Of a stretch of DNA of 36,058 nt, positions 1 through 6,817 are shown piece by piece (within the stretch, counting starts at the first letter, position 1; each line of letters starts with the position of its first letter). Under the pieces are notes generated by a model, which was not told the origin of the DNA, did not search any database, and saw only the letters and a list, made by a program, of their open reading frames with translations. Source of the DNA: an uncultured Oscillospiraceae bacterium (GTDB lineage Bacteria; Bacillota; Clostridia; Oscillospirales; Oscillospiraceae); assembly GCA_900757655.1 (NCBI GenBank), contig CAAEOT010000018.1:1-36058 (forward strand), written 5' to 3'. A program made the position numbers and the translations under genes.

Positions 1-120
1 GGACTGCTCCGCATTGATCTTGCTGCGGATCGTCGTGTCGGCGCACATTTTGCCGTTCTCATCAAGAATAACTGCCTTCGTGTAGGTGGAACCTACGTCG
101 CATCCGCCAAAGTATTTCAT
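1..120 (-). CDS. 2-hydroxyacyl-CoA dehydratase activator (ATPase), N-terminal fragment cut by window edge
   Basis: Only the first 40 codons lie in the window. The N-terminus reads MKYFGGCDVGSTYTKAVI, the glycine-rich phosphate-binding loop of the ASKHA-fold activator ATPases (HgdC, HadI, BadF/BadG type). These are homodimeric [4Fe-4S] proteins that use ATP hydrolysis to push one low-potential electron into the partner dehydratase. The start is fixed by an AGGAGGAG ribosome site about 7 bases upstream. It is the last visible gene of the minus-strand operon, after both dehydratase subunits, which supports the assignment. The cluster-binding cysteines lie outside the window and cannot be checked. 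Confidence 0.85.
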   Translation of the reverse strand, partial: MKYFGGCDVGSTYTKAVILDENGKMCADTTIRSKINAEQS

Positions 121-169
121 AGTATTACTTCTCCTCCTGTTATATCTATGTTTTTAGATTGTAAGGTGA

Positions 170-376
170 TCAGACGTTGTACTCGTAGTTCGGCTTGTTC
201 ATCTCATACGGCATCTTGGTCATGTCGCGGCGCGGCATGTTGTCGTAATGCTTTTTGAGCGTGGGCTCGACCACGTAGAACAGGAATTTGCCGTCCAGGT
301 CAAAGAAGAAAACGGCAAACAGCGCGGCGTTGACGCCGAGCGCCATGAGAAGAGCTTTCAGAATTTTTGCTTTCAT
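170..376 (-). CDS. Small single-span membrane protein inside the dehydratase operon
   Basis: This encodes 68 residues starting MKAKILKALLMALG. Residues about 4-25 and 30-40 are hydrophobic, giving one clear membrane span and perhaps a second re-entrant stretch. The rest is polar, with basic residues and a tyrosine/asparagine-rich C-terminus ending YEYNV. A longer reading frame exists from 400, but the ATG at 376 has AAGGAGGAAA at the right distance, so I chose it. It sits 17 bases after the 533-residue dehydratase subunit and about 50 bases before the activator gene, so it is almost certainly co-transcribed. I recognise no family. It could anchor the complex to the membrane or be a small accessory subunit; both are inference. 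Confidence 0.75.
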   Translation of the reverse strand: MKAKILKALLMALGVNAALFAVFFFDLDGKFLFYVVEPTLKKHYDNMPRRDMTKMPYEMNKPNYEYNV

Positions 377-393
377 ATCGTTTCCTCCTTCAA

Positions 394-1995
394 TTACCAA
401 GTCATGGAGTCGTCAAACTCAAGCAGCGTCGGGTCGAGAGGCTCCTCGTGCATAACGGTGGTCATGTAATCGTTGACGATCTGACGGATCTCCATACGGG
501 ACACGGTGCGGCTGTCAGGCAGCGCGTGCGGCATCCAGATCGCATGGATATTTCTCTCACGGAACTCGTCCTCGAACAGGCCGTGCACACCCTGCATGCC
601 CTTGCACTGCAGCTGATCGTACATCATGACCATGTCGCAGTTGAACTCTTCCATGTACTTCCAGCACTCAAAGATGTGGTGCATGCCGCCGACGGCCATG
701 CGGCGCATCGGAGCCCACATGTGATACTGTGCCATGTCGTCCAGGCAGTGATCGTAGCTGTCGGTACGGATGGTCATATTGAACATCAGGGAGTCCATGT
801 TCATGACGGTGTTCAGACCCCAGCAGTTATACGCCCAAGTGCACCAGTTGGAGTAGTACAGCGGTGCGCAGGACCATGCCAGCACTCTATGGCGGGTCTC
901 CGGGAAGCTGTTGATCTTTTTCTTGACGCACTTATTGAGGATCTTGCGGACGTGGCCGTCAACCTCGTGCCAGACCGGCAGATCGCCGAACTGGGACTGG
1001 TAGATACGGTACAGAGCCTGCGCGACGCCGTTGACCGGGTAGTAGTTGGTCTTGGCGGCGACATCCCACTTCTCCCACTCGAACTTCATCAGCTCGTTCT
1101 GGGACTCAATGCATTTGACCAGGGAATTCCAATCGAACGGGATGCCAGTCTGCTCTTCGACGAACTTCCAGCACTGCTCGATCTCGTCGCGGCAATGCTT
1201 CTTGAGCAGCGGATCGTCAAACTGCATCGGCTGCGGCATGGCGAACAGCGGCTTGTCGAGGAACCAGTCCTGGAGGATGGAGGTGGCGACGGAAGCGTCA
1301 CAGGCCTCGTTGGAGGTGACAACGATCGGCGCGTAATCGGGCATGTCGTCGAGGACGAACAGGCCAGCTTCCGCCTGGCACATCGGGCACGGATCGCCCG
1401 GCAGGCCGATGGACTGCACCGCATCGATGTAGTTGAGAACGGTGTGGCTGTTGACGTGGCAGGTGACGAAGTACGGGATCATCTCCATCGGGACGTTCGT
1501 CAGCTTGCCGTGCCAGGGATAGAACACGCCGCCCCAGACGGTCTCGTTGTGGGCAACGTTGTGATGCCATCTGTAGTTCTTCTTGCCGCCGCGGAGGTTG
1601 GCGTCGGAGGAGAACATGCGCTGGAACTGGAAGATGGTCGCATTGACCATGCCACGATAGTGCCACGCGGAGGCCTTCAGGCCCTCGCCGCGCATGCCTT
1701 CCATGCCGCGGTCGAACCAGTGCAGAACCGGCAGGTAGGTCTGGCCGACCCAGCGATAACGCCACACGCCCTTGGCAAAGTTGATGAGGCCGCCGTAGCG
1801 GACAACGTCCATGACCATGTGCGCGTAGTTGTACATCCAGATGTTGTAGAAGTAGTACATGGTGTCTTTGAAACCACGCCACTCTCTGTGCTTGTACAGA
1901 CCGGTCTTGTCAATATAGAGATCGCCCAGGCGGCGCTCCTGATGGGGCTTGCCGTACCAGAAATCATGGGCAAGTGCTTTCATATCGTATTTCAT
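394..1995 (-). CDS. 2-hydroxyacyl-CoA dehydratase family subunit, long form (533 aa)
   Basis: This belongs to the HgdB/BcrC-type family, which binds a [4Fe-4S] cluster and carries out radical dehydration of (R)-2-hydroxyacyl-CoA or the related aryl-CoA reduction. Visible family features are a central DPCPMCQAEAG segment, NEACDAS, WSCAPLYYSNW and a C-terminal half with FNCDMVMMYDQLQCKG followed by DSRTVSRMEIRQIVNDY, the usual end of the domain. At 533 residues it is about 100 longer than typical subunits; the extra N-terminal part is rich in tryptophan, tyrosine and methionine. The ATG at 1995 overlaps the stop of the upstream subunit by one base (TAATG), implying coupled translation, and AGGAGGG lies just upstream. 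The substrate cannot be read from the sequence. Confidence 0.85.
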   Translation of the reverse strand: MKYDMKALAHDFWYGKPHQERRLGDLYIDKTGLYKHREWRGFKDTMYYFYNIWMYNYAHMVMDVVRYGGLINFAKGVWRYRWVGQTYLPVLHWFDRGMEGMRGEGLKASAWHYRGMVNATIFQFQRMFSSDANLRGGKKNYRWHHNVAHNETVWGGVFYPWHGKLTNVPMEMIPYFVTCHVNSHTVLNYIDAVQSIGLPGDPCPMCQAEAGLFVLDDMPDYAPIVVTSNEACDASVATSILQDWFLDKPLFAMPQPMQFDDPLLKKHCRDEIEQCWKFVEEQTGIPFDWNSLVKCIESQNELMKFEWEKWDVAAKTNYYPVNGVAQALYRIYQSQFGDLPVWHEVDGHVRKILNKCVKKKINSFPETRHRVLAWSCAPLYYSNWCTWAYNCWGLNTVMNMDSLMFNMTIRTDSYDHCLDDMAQYHMWAPMRRMAVGGMHHIFECWKYMEEFNCDMVMMYDQLQCKGMQGVHGLFEDEFRERNIHAIWMPHALPDSRTVSRMEIRQIVNDYMTTVMHEEPLDPTLLEFDDSMTW

Positions 1996-3182
1996 TATTT
2001 GCCCTCCTGAATCTTCTTGATTTCGATGCTCTCGACAAAGGCCTGGAAGCGGGTACGCAGCTGGCCGGAGGCGCCGTTGATGTATTCCTTTTCAATGGAG
2101 CAGACCGGGTAGCCAAAGTCACGCGGCATGACGATGGTATCGATTGTGCGCTCGTAGCTCCAGTATTCGCAGAACTTGTTGGAGGCAACGATGATGCCGT
2201 CAGCCTTGTATTCCTTGGCGAGGTCGGCCAGACGCTGCTTGCGCTCGCGCATGATATCCTGCGGCATGAAGCGCGGGCAGTTGCTGGTCTCGAGATAGTG
2301 GCGGGCGATCGCGGTCAGCGGCTTCTCGCCGTCCTTGACCACGATGGGAGCGCGGGACTCCACAGCACCGTAGCAGTGACGGTCGCAGACGACTTCGGCG
2401 CCGCAGCCTTCGATCAGCTTGGTGAACTCGGGGTCATCGTTCTCGGAGCCGGCCAGAACGACCTTGCAGCGGAACGGGCTCTTCTTATCGGGCTTGCGGG
2501 TCTTGAGTTCCTTGGCCGTTTCCTTCAGCATCGGGAGGATCAGTTCCTTCGGGCAGACCAGCGAGCAGAGCTGGATGACCTGGAACTCATAGCCCGTGAT
2601 GGTCGGGTTGTCGAGCTTGCGGTAATCACCGATCTCATTGATGACCGCGCTGATCTCATTGTGCAGGTCGATGGCCTTCATGAGCGCCTCGTCGGAGATG
2701 TCGATACCGAATTTCTCGTGCAGCGGATCGAGGACGTGGGCCTGAAGCTGGCCTTCATAGTGCTCAATGCTGTTCTGATTTCTCTTGAACGGCACGTCGG
2801 TGAACGTCACGAAGAAGTCCGGATTCTGGATGACGTCCATGTAGTCAAGGTGCTCCTGGAAACGGCAGGTGACCGTGCAGGTCTCGGTGCCGAAATCAGC
2901 ATCCAGGAAGTTGTAGCCGCCTTCGAGTGCGCGCTCGAAGAGGCTGCGGCCGTAATGGCAGGTACGGCTGGACATGTAATATGTAGCCATGTCCGGAGAA
3001 GTGCATTTCGGCGCTCTCAGACGGACTGCAAAGCAGCCGGGCAGGTCGAGCAGAACTTCGGGCATGAAGTAGCAGGTGTAACCCAGCGCTCTCTGGCCGT
3101 CTGCCTTTCCTTGCCGGACCAACTCGTTGTTGGCCTCCTGGAGCAGGTTTTCAAATGCGATCAGGTGTTTCAAGTCTCTCAT
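1995..3182 (-). CDS. 2-hydroxyacyl-CoA dehydratase family subunit, short form (395 aa)
   Basis: First gene of the operon and partner of the 533-residue subunit. The N-terminus carries the family block LGYTCYFMPEVLLDLPGCFAV, followed by SRTCHYGRSLFERAL and a TETCTVTCRF segment, whose cysteines are candidates for the [4Fe-4S] ligands. The C-terminus shows ADGIIVASNKFCEYWSYE. The length of 395 residues is normal for the family. The reading frame opens at a TTG at 3188, but the ATG two codons later has AAGGGGG seven bases upstream and is the likelier start. Known relatives act in fermentation of glutamate, leucine, phenylalanine or lactate, or in benzoyl-CoA reduction. Which one applies here is not determined. 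Confidence 0.87.
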   Translation of the reverse strand: MRDLKHLIAFENLLQEANNELVRQGKADGQRALGYTCYFMPEVLLDLPGCFAVRLRAPKCTSPDMATYYMSSRTCHYGRSLFERALEGGYNFLDADFGTETCTVTCRFQEHLDYMDVIQNPDFFVTFTDVPFKRNQNSIEHYEGQLQAHVLDPLHEKFGIDISDEALMKAIDLHNEISAVINEIGDYRKLDNPTITGYEFQVIQLCSLVCPKELILPMLKETAKELKTRKPDKKSPFRCKVVLAGSENDDPEFTKLIEGCGAEVVCDRHCYGAVESRAPIVVKDGEKPLTAIARHYLETSNCPRFMPQDIMRERKQRLADLAKEYKADGIIVASNKFCEYWSYERTIDTIVMPRDFGYPVCSIEKEYINGASGQLRTRFQAFVESIEIKKIQEGK

Positions 3183-3329
3183 GTGCAAGCCCCCTTAAAA
3201 TTTTTCGCATTCAACAACAGACTTTGTATGATTTGACATTCCGGTTTATGAAAACCCGACAAAAATGCTTGGATATATGCGCGTCTACCAGACAGCTTTG
3301 CCGATGTGGATATCTATTCATACACCTGA

Positions 3330-3358
3330 AGTATAGCGGATTTGTTGTTAATTGTCAA
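3330..3358 (-). promoter_or_regulatory. Sigma-A promoter of the dehydratase operon
   Basis: On the minus strand, TTGACA (3358-3353), a 17-base spacer and TATACT (3335-3330) make a near-consensus vegetative promoter. Transcription would start near 3323, leaving an untranslated leader of about 140 bases before the ATG at 3182. Confidence 0.8.
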
Positions 3359-3503
3359 ACAAAATATCCGTCTGAGGGGGATTTCTTTTGTTCAAATTTT
3401 CGTTGTTTTCCTGCGGATTTTTCACATTATTTGTGGAATATGTTCAGTAACCGGACATGCTTCTGCATGGTGTCCGAAAAGAAAATTTTTTGCCGCCAAA
3501 ACA

Positions 3504-3535
3504 AAACGGCACAGAAGAATGCTTCTGTGCCGTTT
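3504..3535 (-). terminator. Intrinsic terminator, minus strand
   Basis: A perfect 14-bp stem (AAACGGCACAGAAG with its complement) closes a 4-base loop. On the minus strand it is followed by TTTTGTTTTGG. It lies about 125 bases past the acetyltransferase stop and would end the glycosylase-acetyltransferase transcript before the dehydratase promoter. Confidence 0.8.
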
Positions 3536-3580
3536 CGCTTTGTTTTGTTGAGGGGATGAGGATAAAATGAAAAAGGATTG

Positions 3581-3626
3581 CTTGCTTCTGAATAAAAGAA
3601 TACCGGGACAATATTACAGAAGCAAG
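3581..3626. repeat. 10-bp inverted repeat between the acetyltransferase gene and its terminator
   Basis: CTTGCTTCTG (3581-3590) and CAGAAGCAAG (3617-3626) are perfect complements separated by 26 bases. On the minus strand the stem is followed by CAATCCTTTTTCATTTT, so it may be a first, weaker terminator or a 3'-end protecting hairpin for the acetyltransferase mRNA. No gene is convincing in 3536-3659. Confidence 0.5.
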
Positions 3627-3659
3627 GGAAAAAGTATTTCCAATTCATTAAGTTTCCGC

Positions 3660-4478
3660 TCAGTCCAGATAAAGCCCCCAGAGCATATCCGGATCCGCAC
3701 AGGAAAACGGGCGGTAAGCGGCCAGCGCCTGCGCGCCGCCGGTACGTTGGATGCACAGCTGCGCATCCTGCACGCCGAAGGCGGTAAGCAGCGCCTGAAC
3801 GGCCGGCAAAGTGTCCGCACCCAGCAGCTCCTTGACGAGAAGTAGATCCCCGTCTCGCTCCACGGCAGCGCAGCCGCCGGCGATGCGCACCAGTGCGCCG
3901 CCGCACATATCACAGAGGTCTGCCTGAAATGCCAGCAGCGCCGCTGACAGCTCCACGTGCGCGCTGCCTTGCAGCGCCTGCTCCCGCAGCGCGGCGTATT
4001 CCTGCACGCTGACCCGCTGGACGTCGGGCAGGCGCTGCATATCCGGCTCGCGTGTGATGTGCAGCCGCTCGCCGCGAGCGGTTTGCGTGGTGTCCATAAC
4101 GGAGCGATACCAGGCGTACAGGGAGGCTTCCGCGGGAAGCGTATAGAGCACACAGCCGCTCGCGTCCGCATCGGCGGCAAAGCGCTGCATCAGCGCCGAC
4201 GCATAGCCGTGCCCCTGCTGCGCCGGATCGGTGGAGACCGCATAGACATAGGCGCAGGGAAGAGTGCGGCTGTCAGACGTATGCAGCCGGCCGTCCAGCA
4301 GATGCGCAGCCGTGGCAACGTTCCCGTCAGCCTCGACCACCCAGGTGGACGTTTCCGGCGGAAAGCGGTCATAAAACGCGCCGATCAACTCCGGCGGGTC
4401 GCCAAAGGCCGTCTGCCAGAGCCGGGTCAGCGCCGGCAGGTCTGCTGCGGCGGTGCGGCGGATATGCACATCAGGCAT
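3660..4478 (-). CDS. GNAT-family N-acetyltransferase (Eis-like layout)
   Basis: A 272-residue protein beginning MPDVHIRRTAAADLPALTRLW, a standard GNAT opening. The acetyl-CoA binding region is visible as YVYAVSTDPAQQGHGYASALMQ (about residues 74-95), with the Q/R-x-x-G-x-G/A signature. The C-terminal 130 residues form a second region ending GLYLD, an arrangement seen in Eis/YitI-like two-domain acetyltransferases. The frame extends upstream to 4538, but the ATG at 4478 overlaps the end of the glycosylase gene by eight bases (ATGCCTGA), as expected for coupled translation, and the domain starts there. The acceptor substrate is unknown. Confidence 0.8.
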   Translation of the reverse strand: MPDVHIRRTAAADLPALTRLWQTAFGDPPELIGAFYDRFPPETSTWVVEADGNVATAAHLLDGRLHTSDSRTLPCAYVYAVSTDPAQQGHGYASALMQRFAADADASGCVLYTLPAEASLYAWYRSVMDTTQTARGERLHITREPDMQRLPDVQRVSVQEYAALREQALQGSAHVELSAALLAFQADLCDMCGGALVRIAGGCAAVERDGDLLLVKELLGADTLPAVQALLTAFGVQDAQLCIQRTGGAQALAAYRPFSCADPDMLWGLYLD

Positions 4479-5049
4479 CGGGATACACCTCCGGGCAGCG
4501 GGCATAGATCTCGCGCTGCAGCGTCTTGAGGTCGACAAATGTCTCCGGCCGCTTGCTCGTGTCGCGCAGCAGGGCGGAGGGATGATAGATTGCCATACAG
4601 CGCCGGCCGTTCACATCAAACCACTGTCCATGCTCACGTGTGATGCGAAACGGATCCTTGATGAGCGCAGTCGCGGCGATGCGGCCCAAGCAGACGATGA
4701 TCGCCGGATCGACGAGTGCGATCTGCCTCCGCAGCCATTCGCTGCAGCATTTCTGCTCCACAAACTGCGGGTCACGGTTGTGCGGCGGGCGGCATTTGAC
4801 AATGTTGGCGATGTAAACCTTTGTTCGGTCGAGATAGATCATTTCGAGCATATCGTCGAGCAGCTTTCCGGCTGGGCCGACAAACGGCAGGCCCTGCAGA
4901 TCCTCCTGTTCGCCGGGGCCCTCGCCGATGAGCATGATGCGTGCATCCTCGGCGCCGTCGCCGAAGACGAGATGGTGCCGCGTCTCGCCGAGGCCGCAGC
5001 GCCGGCACTGCGCACACGCCTGCTTGAGTTCTGTCCAGGCTTCGTTCAT
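4471..5049 (-). CDS. Type-4 (iron-sulfur) uracil-DNA glycosylase
   Basis: A 192-residue enzyme that removes uracil from DNA, starting base-excision repair. The N-terminal cysteines (C12, C15, C18 region) and the later VKCRPPHNRDP and QKCCSEW segments supply the [4Fe-4S] ligands of family 4. The active-site motif is GEGPGEQED (residues 42-50), and the second conserved motif is HPSALLR near the C-terminus. The frame is open upstream to 5193, but the ATG at 5049 has AAGGAG at the right distance and starts where the family starts. The gene is followed with overlap by the acetyltransferase and transcribed from the bidirectional promoter at 5111-5160. Confidence 0.93.
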   Translation of the reverse strand: MNEAWTELKQACAQCRRCGLGETRHHLVFGDGAEDARIMLIGEGPGEQEDLQGLPFVGPAGKLLDDMLEMIYLDRTKVYIANIVKCRPPHNRDPQFVEQKCCSEWLRRQIALVDPAIIVCLGRIAATALIKDPFRITREHGQWFDVNGRRCMAIYHPSALLRDTSKRPETFVDLKTLQREIYARCPEVYPDA

Positions 5050-5110
5050 GCGTTCTGGCTCCTTTTCCTTGGATAAACCGGCTTTTTGCAGCCGGTTCGT
5101 CAAAAATCTA

Positions 5111-5139
5111 TTGTAATGTAGCGTCAAACGTATTATAAT
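5111..5139 (+). promoter_or_regulatory. Sigma-A promoter for murC
   Basis: TTGTAA (5111-5116), a 17-base spacer and TATAAT (5134-5139). It shares the palindromic ATTATAAT core with the minus-strand promoter. The predicted start near 5146 leaves a leader of about 105 bases before murC. Confidence 0.7.
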
Positions 5140-5160
5140 ACCTCGGTGTGAAAATAACAA
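5132..5160 (-). promoter_or_regulatory. Sigma-A promoter for the uracil-DNA glycosylase gene
   Basis: On the minus strand TTGTTA (5160-5155), a 17-base spacer and TATAAT (5137-5132). Its -10 overlaps the -10 of the oppositely directed murC promoter. Confidence 0.7.
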
Positions 5161-5250
5161 CTGTAACCTGTTTGTAACCAGCCCGCACAGCACTGGACAG
5201 CTCTGCCGTGCCGGACGTCACAATATTTTGAATGAAATTTGGTGCTTTCA

Positions 5251-6636
5251 ATGGATTTTCAGGATTATCTGGTTCCCGGGAAAACCGGGCTACTGATCGG
5301 TATCGGCGGCGTGTCCATGTCGCCGCTGGCAGAGGTGCTGCACGGTGCGGGGCTGGACATTCGCGGCTCGGACATGTGCGAGAGCGACAATACGCTCACG
5401 CTGCGCGAGCGCGGCATTCCGATCCACATCGGTCACAGCGCCGCCAACGTCACGGATGATATTGCGTTCGTGATCCGCACGGCTGCCGTGCATGACGACA
5501 ATCCGGAGGTGCACGAGGCGCACCGCCGCGGCATCCCGGTCTTTGAGCGGACGCAGGCGTGGGGCGCGCTCATGCGCGGCTACCCGAACGCGCTGTGCAT
5601 TTCCGGCACGCACGGCAAGACGACGACGACGTCCATGTGCACACACATCATGATGGCGGCGGAGAAGGACCCGACCGTCATGATCGGCGGCACGCTTCCG
5701 TTGCTGCATGCCTGCCACCGTGTCGGCAAGGGCAATACGATCATTATGGAGTCGTGCGAGTACTATAACTCGTTTCTTGCCCTCAATCCGACGATTGCCG
5801 TGATCCTGAATATCGAGGCAGATCATCTGGACTTTTTCAAGGATATCGAGGACATCAAGCACTCGTTCCGCCTGTTTGCAGAGCGCGTCCCGGCCGAGAC
5901 CGGCACTGTGATCGCAAACTGCGATGACGCCAATACCATGGACGCCCTGCGCGGGATCGAACGCAAGGTCATCACCTTCGGCCTGAGCCCGAAGGCGGAT
6001 GTGTACGCCGAGAACATTGTGCACCGCGGCTCCTCGTCCGAGTTTGATATTTATCACCGGGGAAATCTTTTTTCCCATGTGACGATCCACGTTCCGGGCA
6101 TCCACAATGTGCGCAATGCGCTCGCGGCTACGGCTGCGGCCATCGTGCTCGGCGTCAGCCCGAACGCCGTCAAGTACGGTCTCGCCGGCTTTGAAGGTGC
6201 CGGCCGCCGGTTTGACTATAAGGGCAAGTTCCAGGGCGCGGATCTGTATGACGATTATGCGCACCATCCGAGCGAGCTGCGCGCGCTGCTCGATGCGGTC
6301 GATACGCTCGACTATCAGCGCACGATCGTCGTGTTCCAGCCGCATACCTACAGCCGCACGGCGAAGCTCTTCAACGATTTTGTCGAGCAGCTCCGCCGCC
6401 CGACGATCGTCTATCTGGCGGAGATCTACGCTGCGCGCGAGAAAAACACCATCGGCATTTCGTCTGCCGATCTGGCCGCGCAGATCCCGGGTGCGAAATT
6501 CTACCCGACGTTCGCGGAGATCGAGGCCGAGCTGCGCCGCATTGCCCGCCCGGGCGATATTATCCTGACCGTGGGCGCCGGCGATGTGTTCCGCATCGGC
6601 GAGCACCTCCTGCATCCGGCGGACAACAAGGATTGA
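5251..6636 (+). CDS. murC: UDP-N-acetylmuramate--L-alanine ligase MurC
   Basis: This cytoplasmic ligase adds L-alanine to UDP-N-acetylmuramate, using ATP, to begin the peptidoglycan stem peptide. The N-terminal Rossmann-like domain contains LLIGIGGVSMSPLAEVL. The ATP loop GTHGKTTTT spans residues 119-127, and ILNIEADHLDFF and DDYAHHPSE (Mur ligase centre and C-terminal domain) are present. The length of 461 residues is normal. I chose the ATG at 5251 over a TTG four codons upstream because of codon type; neither has a strong ribosome site, which is unusual for this window. The gene stands alone, away from a division/cell-wall cluster, with its own promoter and terminator. Confidence 0.95.
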   Translation: MDFQDYLVPGKTGLLIGIGGVSMSPLAEVLHGAGLDIRGSDMCESDNTLTLRERGIPIHIGHSAANVTDDIAFVIRTAAVHDDNPEVHEAHRRGIPVFERTQAWGALMRGYPNALCISGTHGKTTTTSMCTHIMMAAEKDPTVMIGGTLPLLHACHRVGKGNTIIMESCEYYNSFLALNPTIAVILNIEADHLDFFKDIEDIKHSFRLFAERVPAETGTVIANCDDANTMDALRGIERKVITFGLSPKADVYAENIVHRGSSSEFDIYHRGNLFSHVTIHVPGIHNVRNALAATAAAIVLGVSPNAVKYGLAGFEGAGRRFDYKGKFQGADLYDDYAHHPSELRALLDAVDTLDYQRTIVVFQPHTYSRTAKLFNDFVEQLRRPTIVYLAEIYAAREKNTIGISSADLAAQIPGAKFYPTFAEIEAELRRIARPGDIILTVGAGDVFRIGEHLLHPADNKD

Positions 6637-6665
6637 GTCCGCGCGGCTGGAAGCGAATTGCATCA

Positions 6666-6697
6666 AAAGCTGTCGGTTATCGGCCGGCAGCTTTTTT
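6666..6697 (+). terminator. Intrinsic terminator after murC
   Basis: An AAAAGCTGTCGG stem (one G-T pair) with its complement CCGGCAGCTTTTTT and a 7-base loop, followed by a T run. It begins about 30 bases after the murC stop. Confidence 0.85.
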
Positions 6698-6736
6698 GCG
6701 CCCAAAAGCAAACGATTCCTGCGCAAAGACATTTTC

Positions 6737-6783
6737 TGCGACAGCGGGGAATGACAGTTTTCATAACAATAAAAATCTATAAT
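6737..6783 (+). promoter_or_regulatory. Spo0A-type promoter of spoIIE (21-bp spacer)
   Basis: ATGACA (6751-6756) and TATAAT (6778-6783) are separated by 21 bases rather than 17. A TGCGACA element at 6737-6743 (complement TGTCGCA) matches 6 of 7 bases of the Spo0A-box core TGTCGAA and lies just upstream of the -35. In Bacillus subtilis the spoIIE and spoIIG promoters are sigma-A promoters with 21-22 bp spacers activated by phosphorylated Spo0A; the same layout is inferred here. Confidence 0.65.
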
Positions 6784-6817
6784 TTATGTAAACTGTTTTG
6801 CGTCAGGAGGAACCACT

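Noticed and set aside
367..2010. A 547-codon plus-strand frame opposite the long dehydratase subunit
   Set aside because: It mirrors the codon pattern of the real minus-strand gene, shows no family motifs and is histidine/valine-rich as antisense frames in GC-rich DNA are. The same holds for plus-strand frames at 1974-3236 and 15165-16376 and minus-strand frames at 5290-6732 and 9634-11175.
3155..3559. Plus-strand frame of 134 codons in the intergenic region left of the acetyltransferase
   Set aside because: It runs through the minus-strand promoter and terminator, has a cysteine- and phenylalanine-rich random look and no ribosome site.
3567..3845. Plus-strand frame starting MKKDCLLLNK with a fair ribosome site
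   Set aside because: More than half lies antisense to the acetyltransferase gene, the product has no recognisable features, and the region fits terminator hairpins of the minus strand better.
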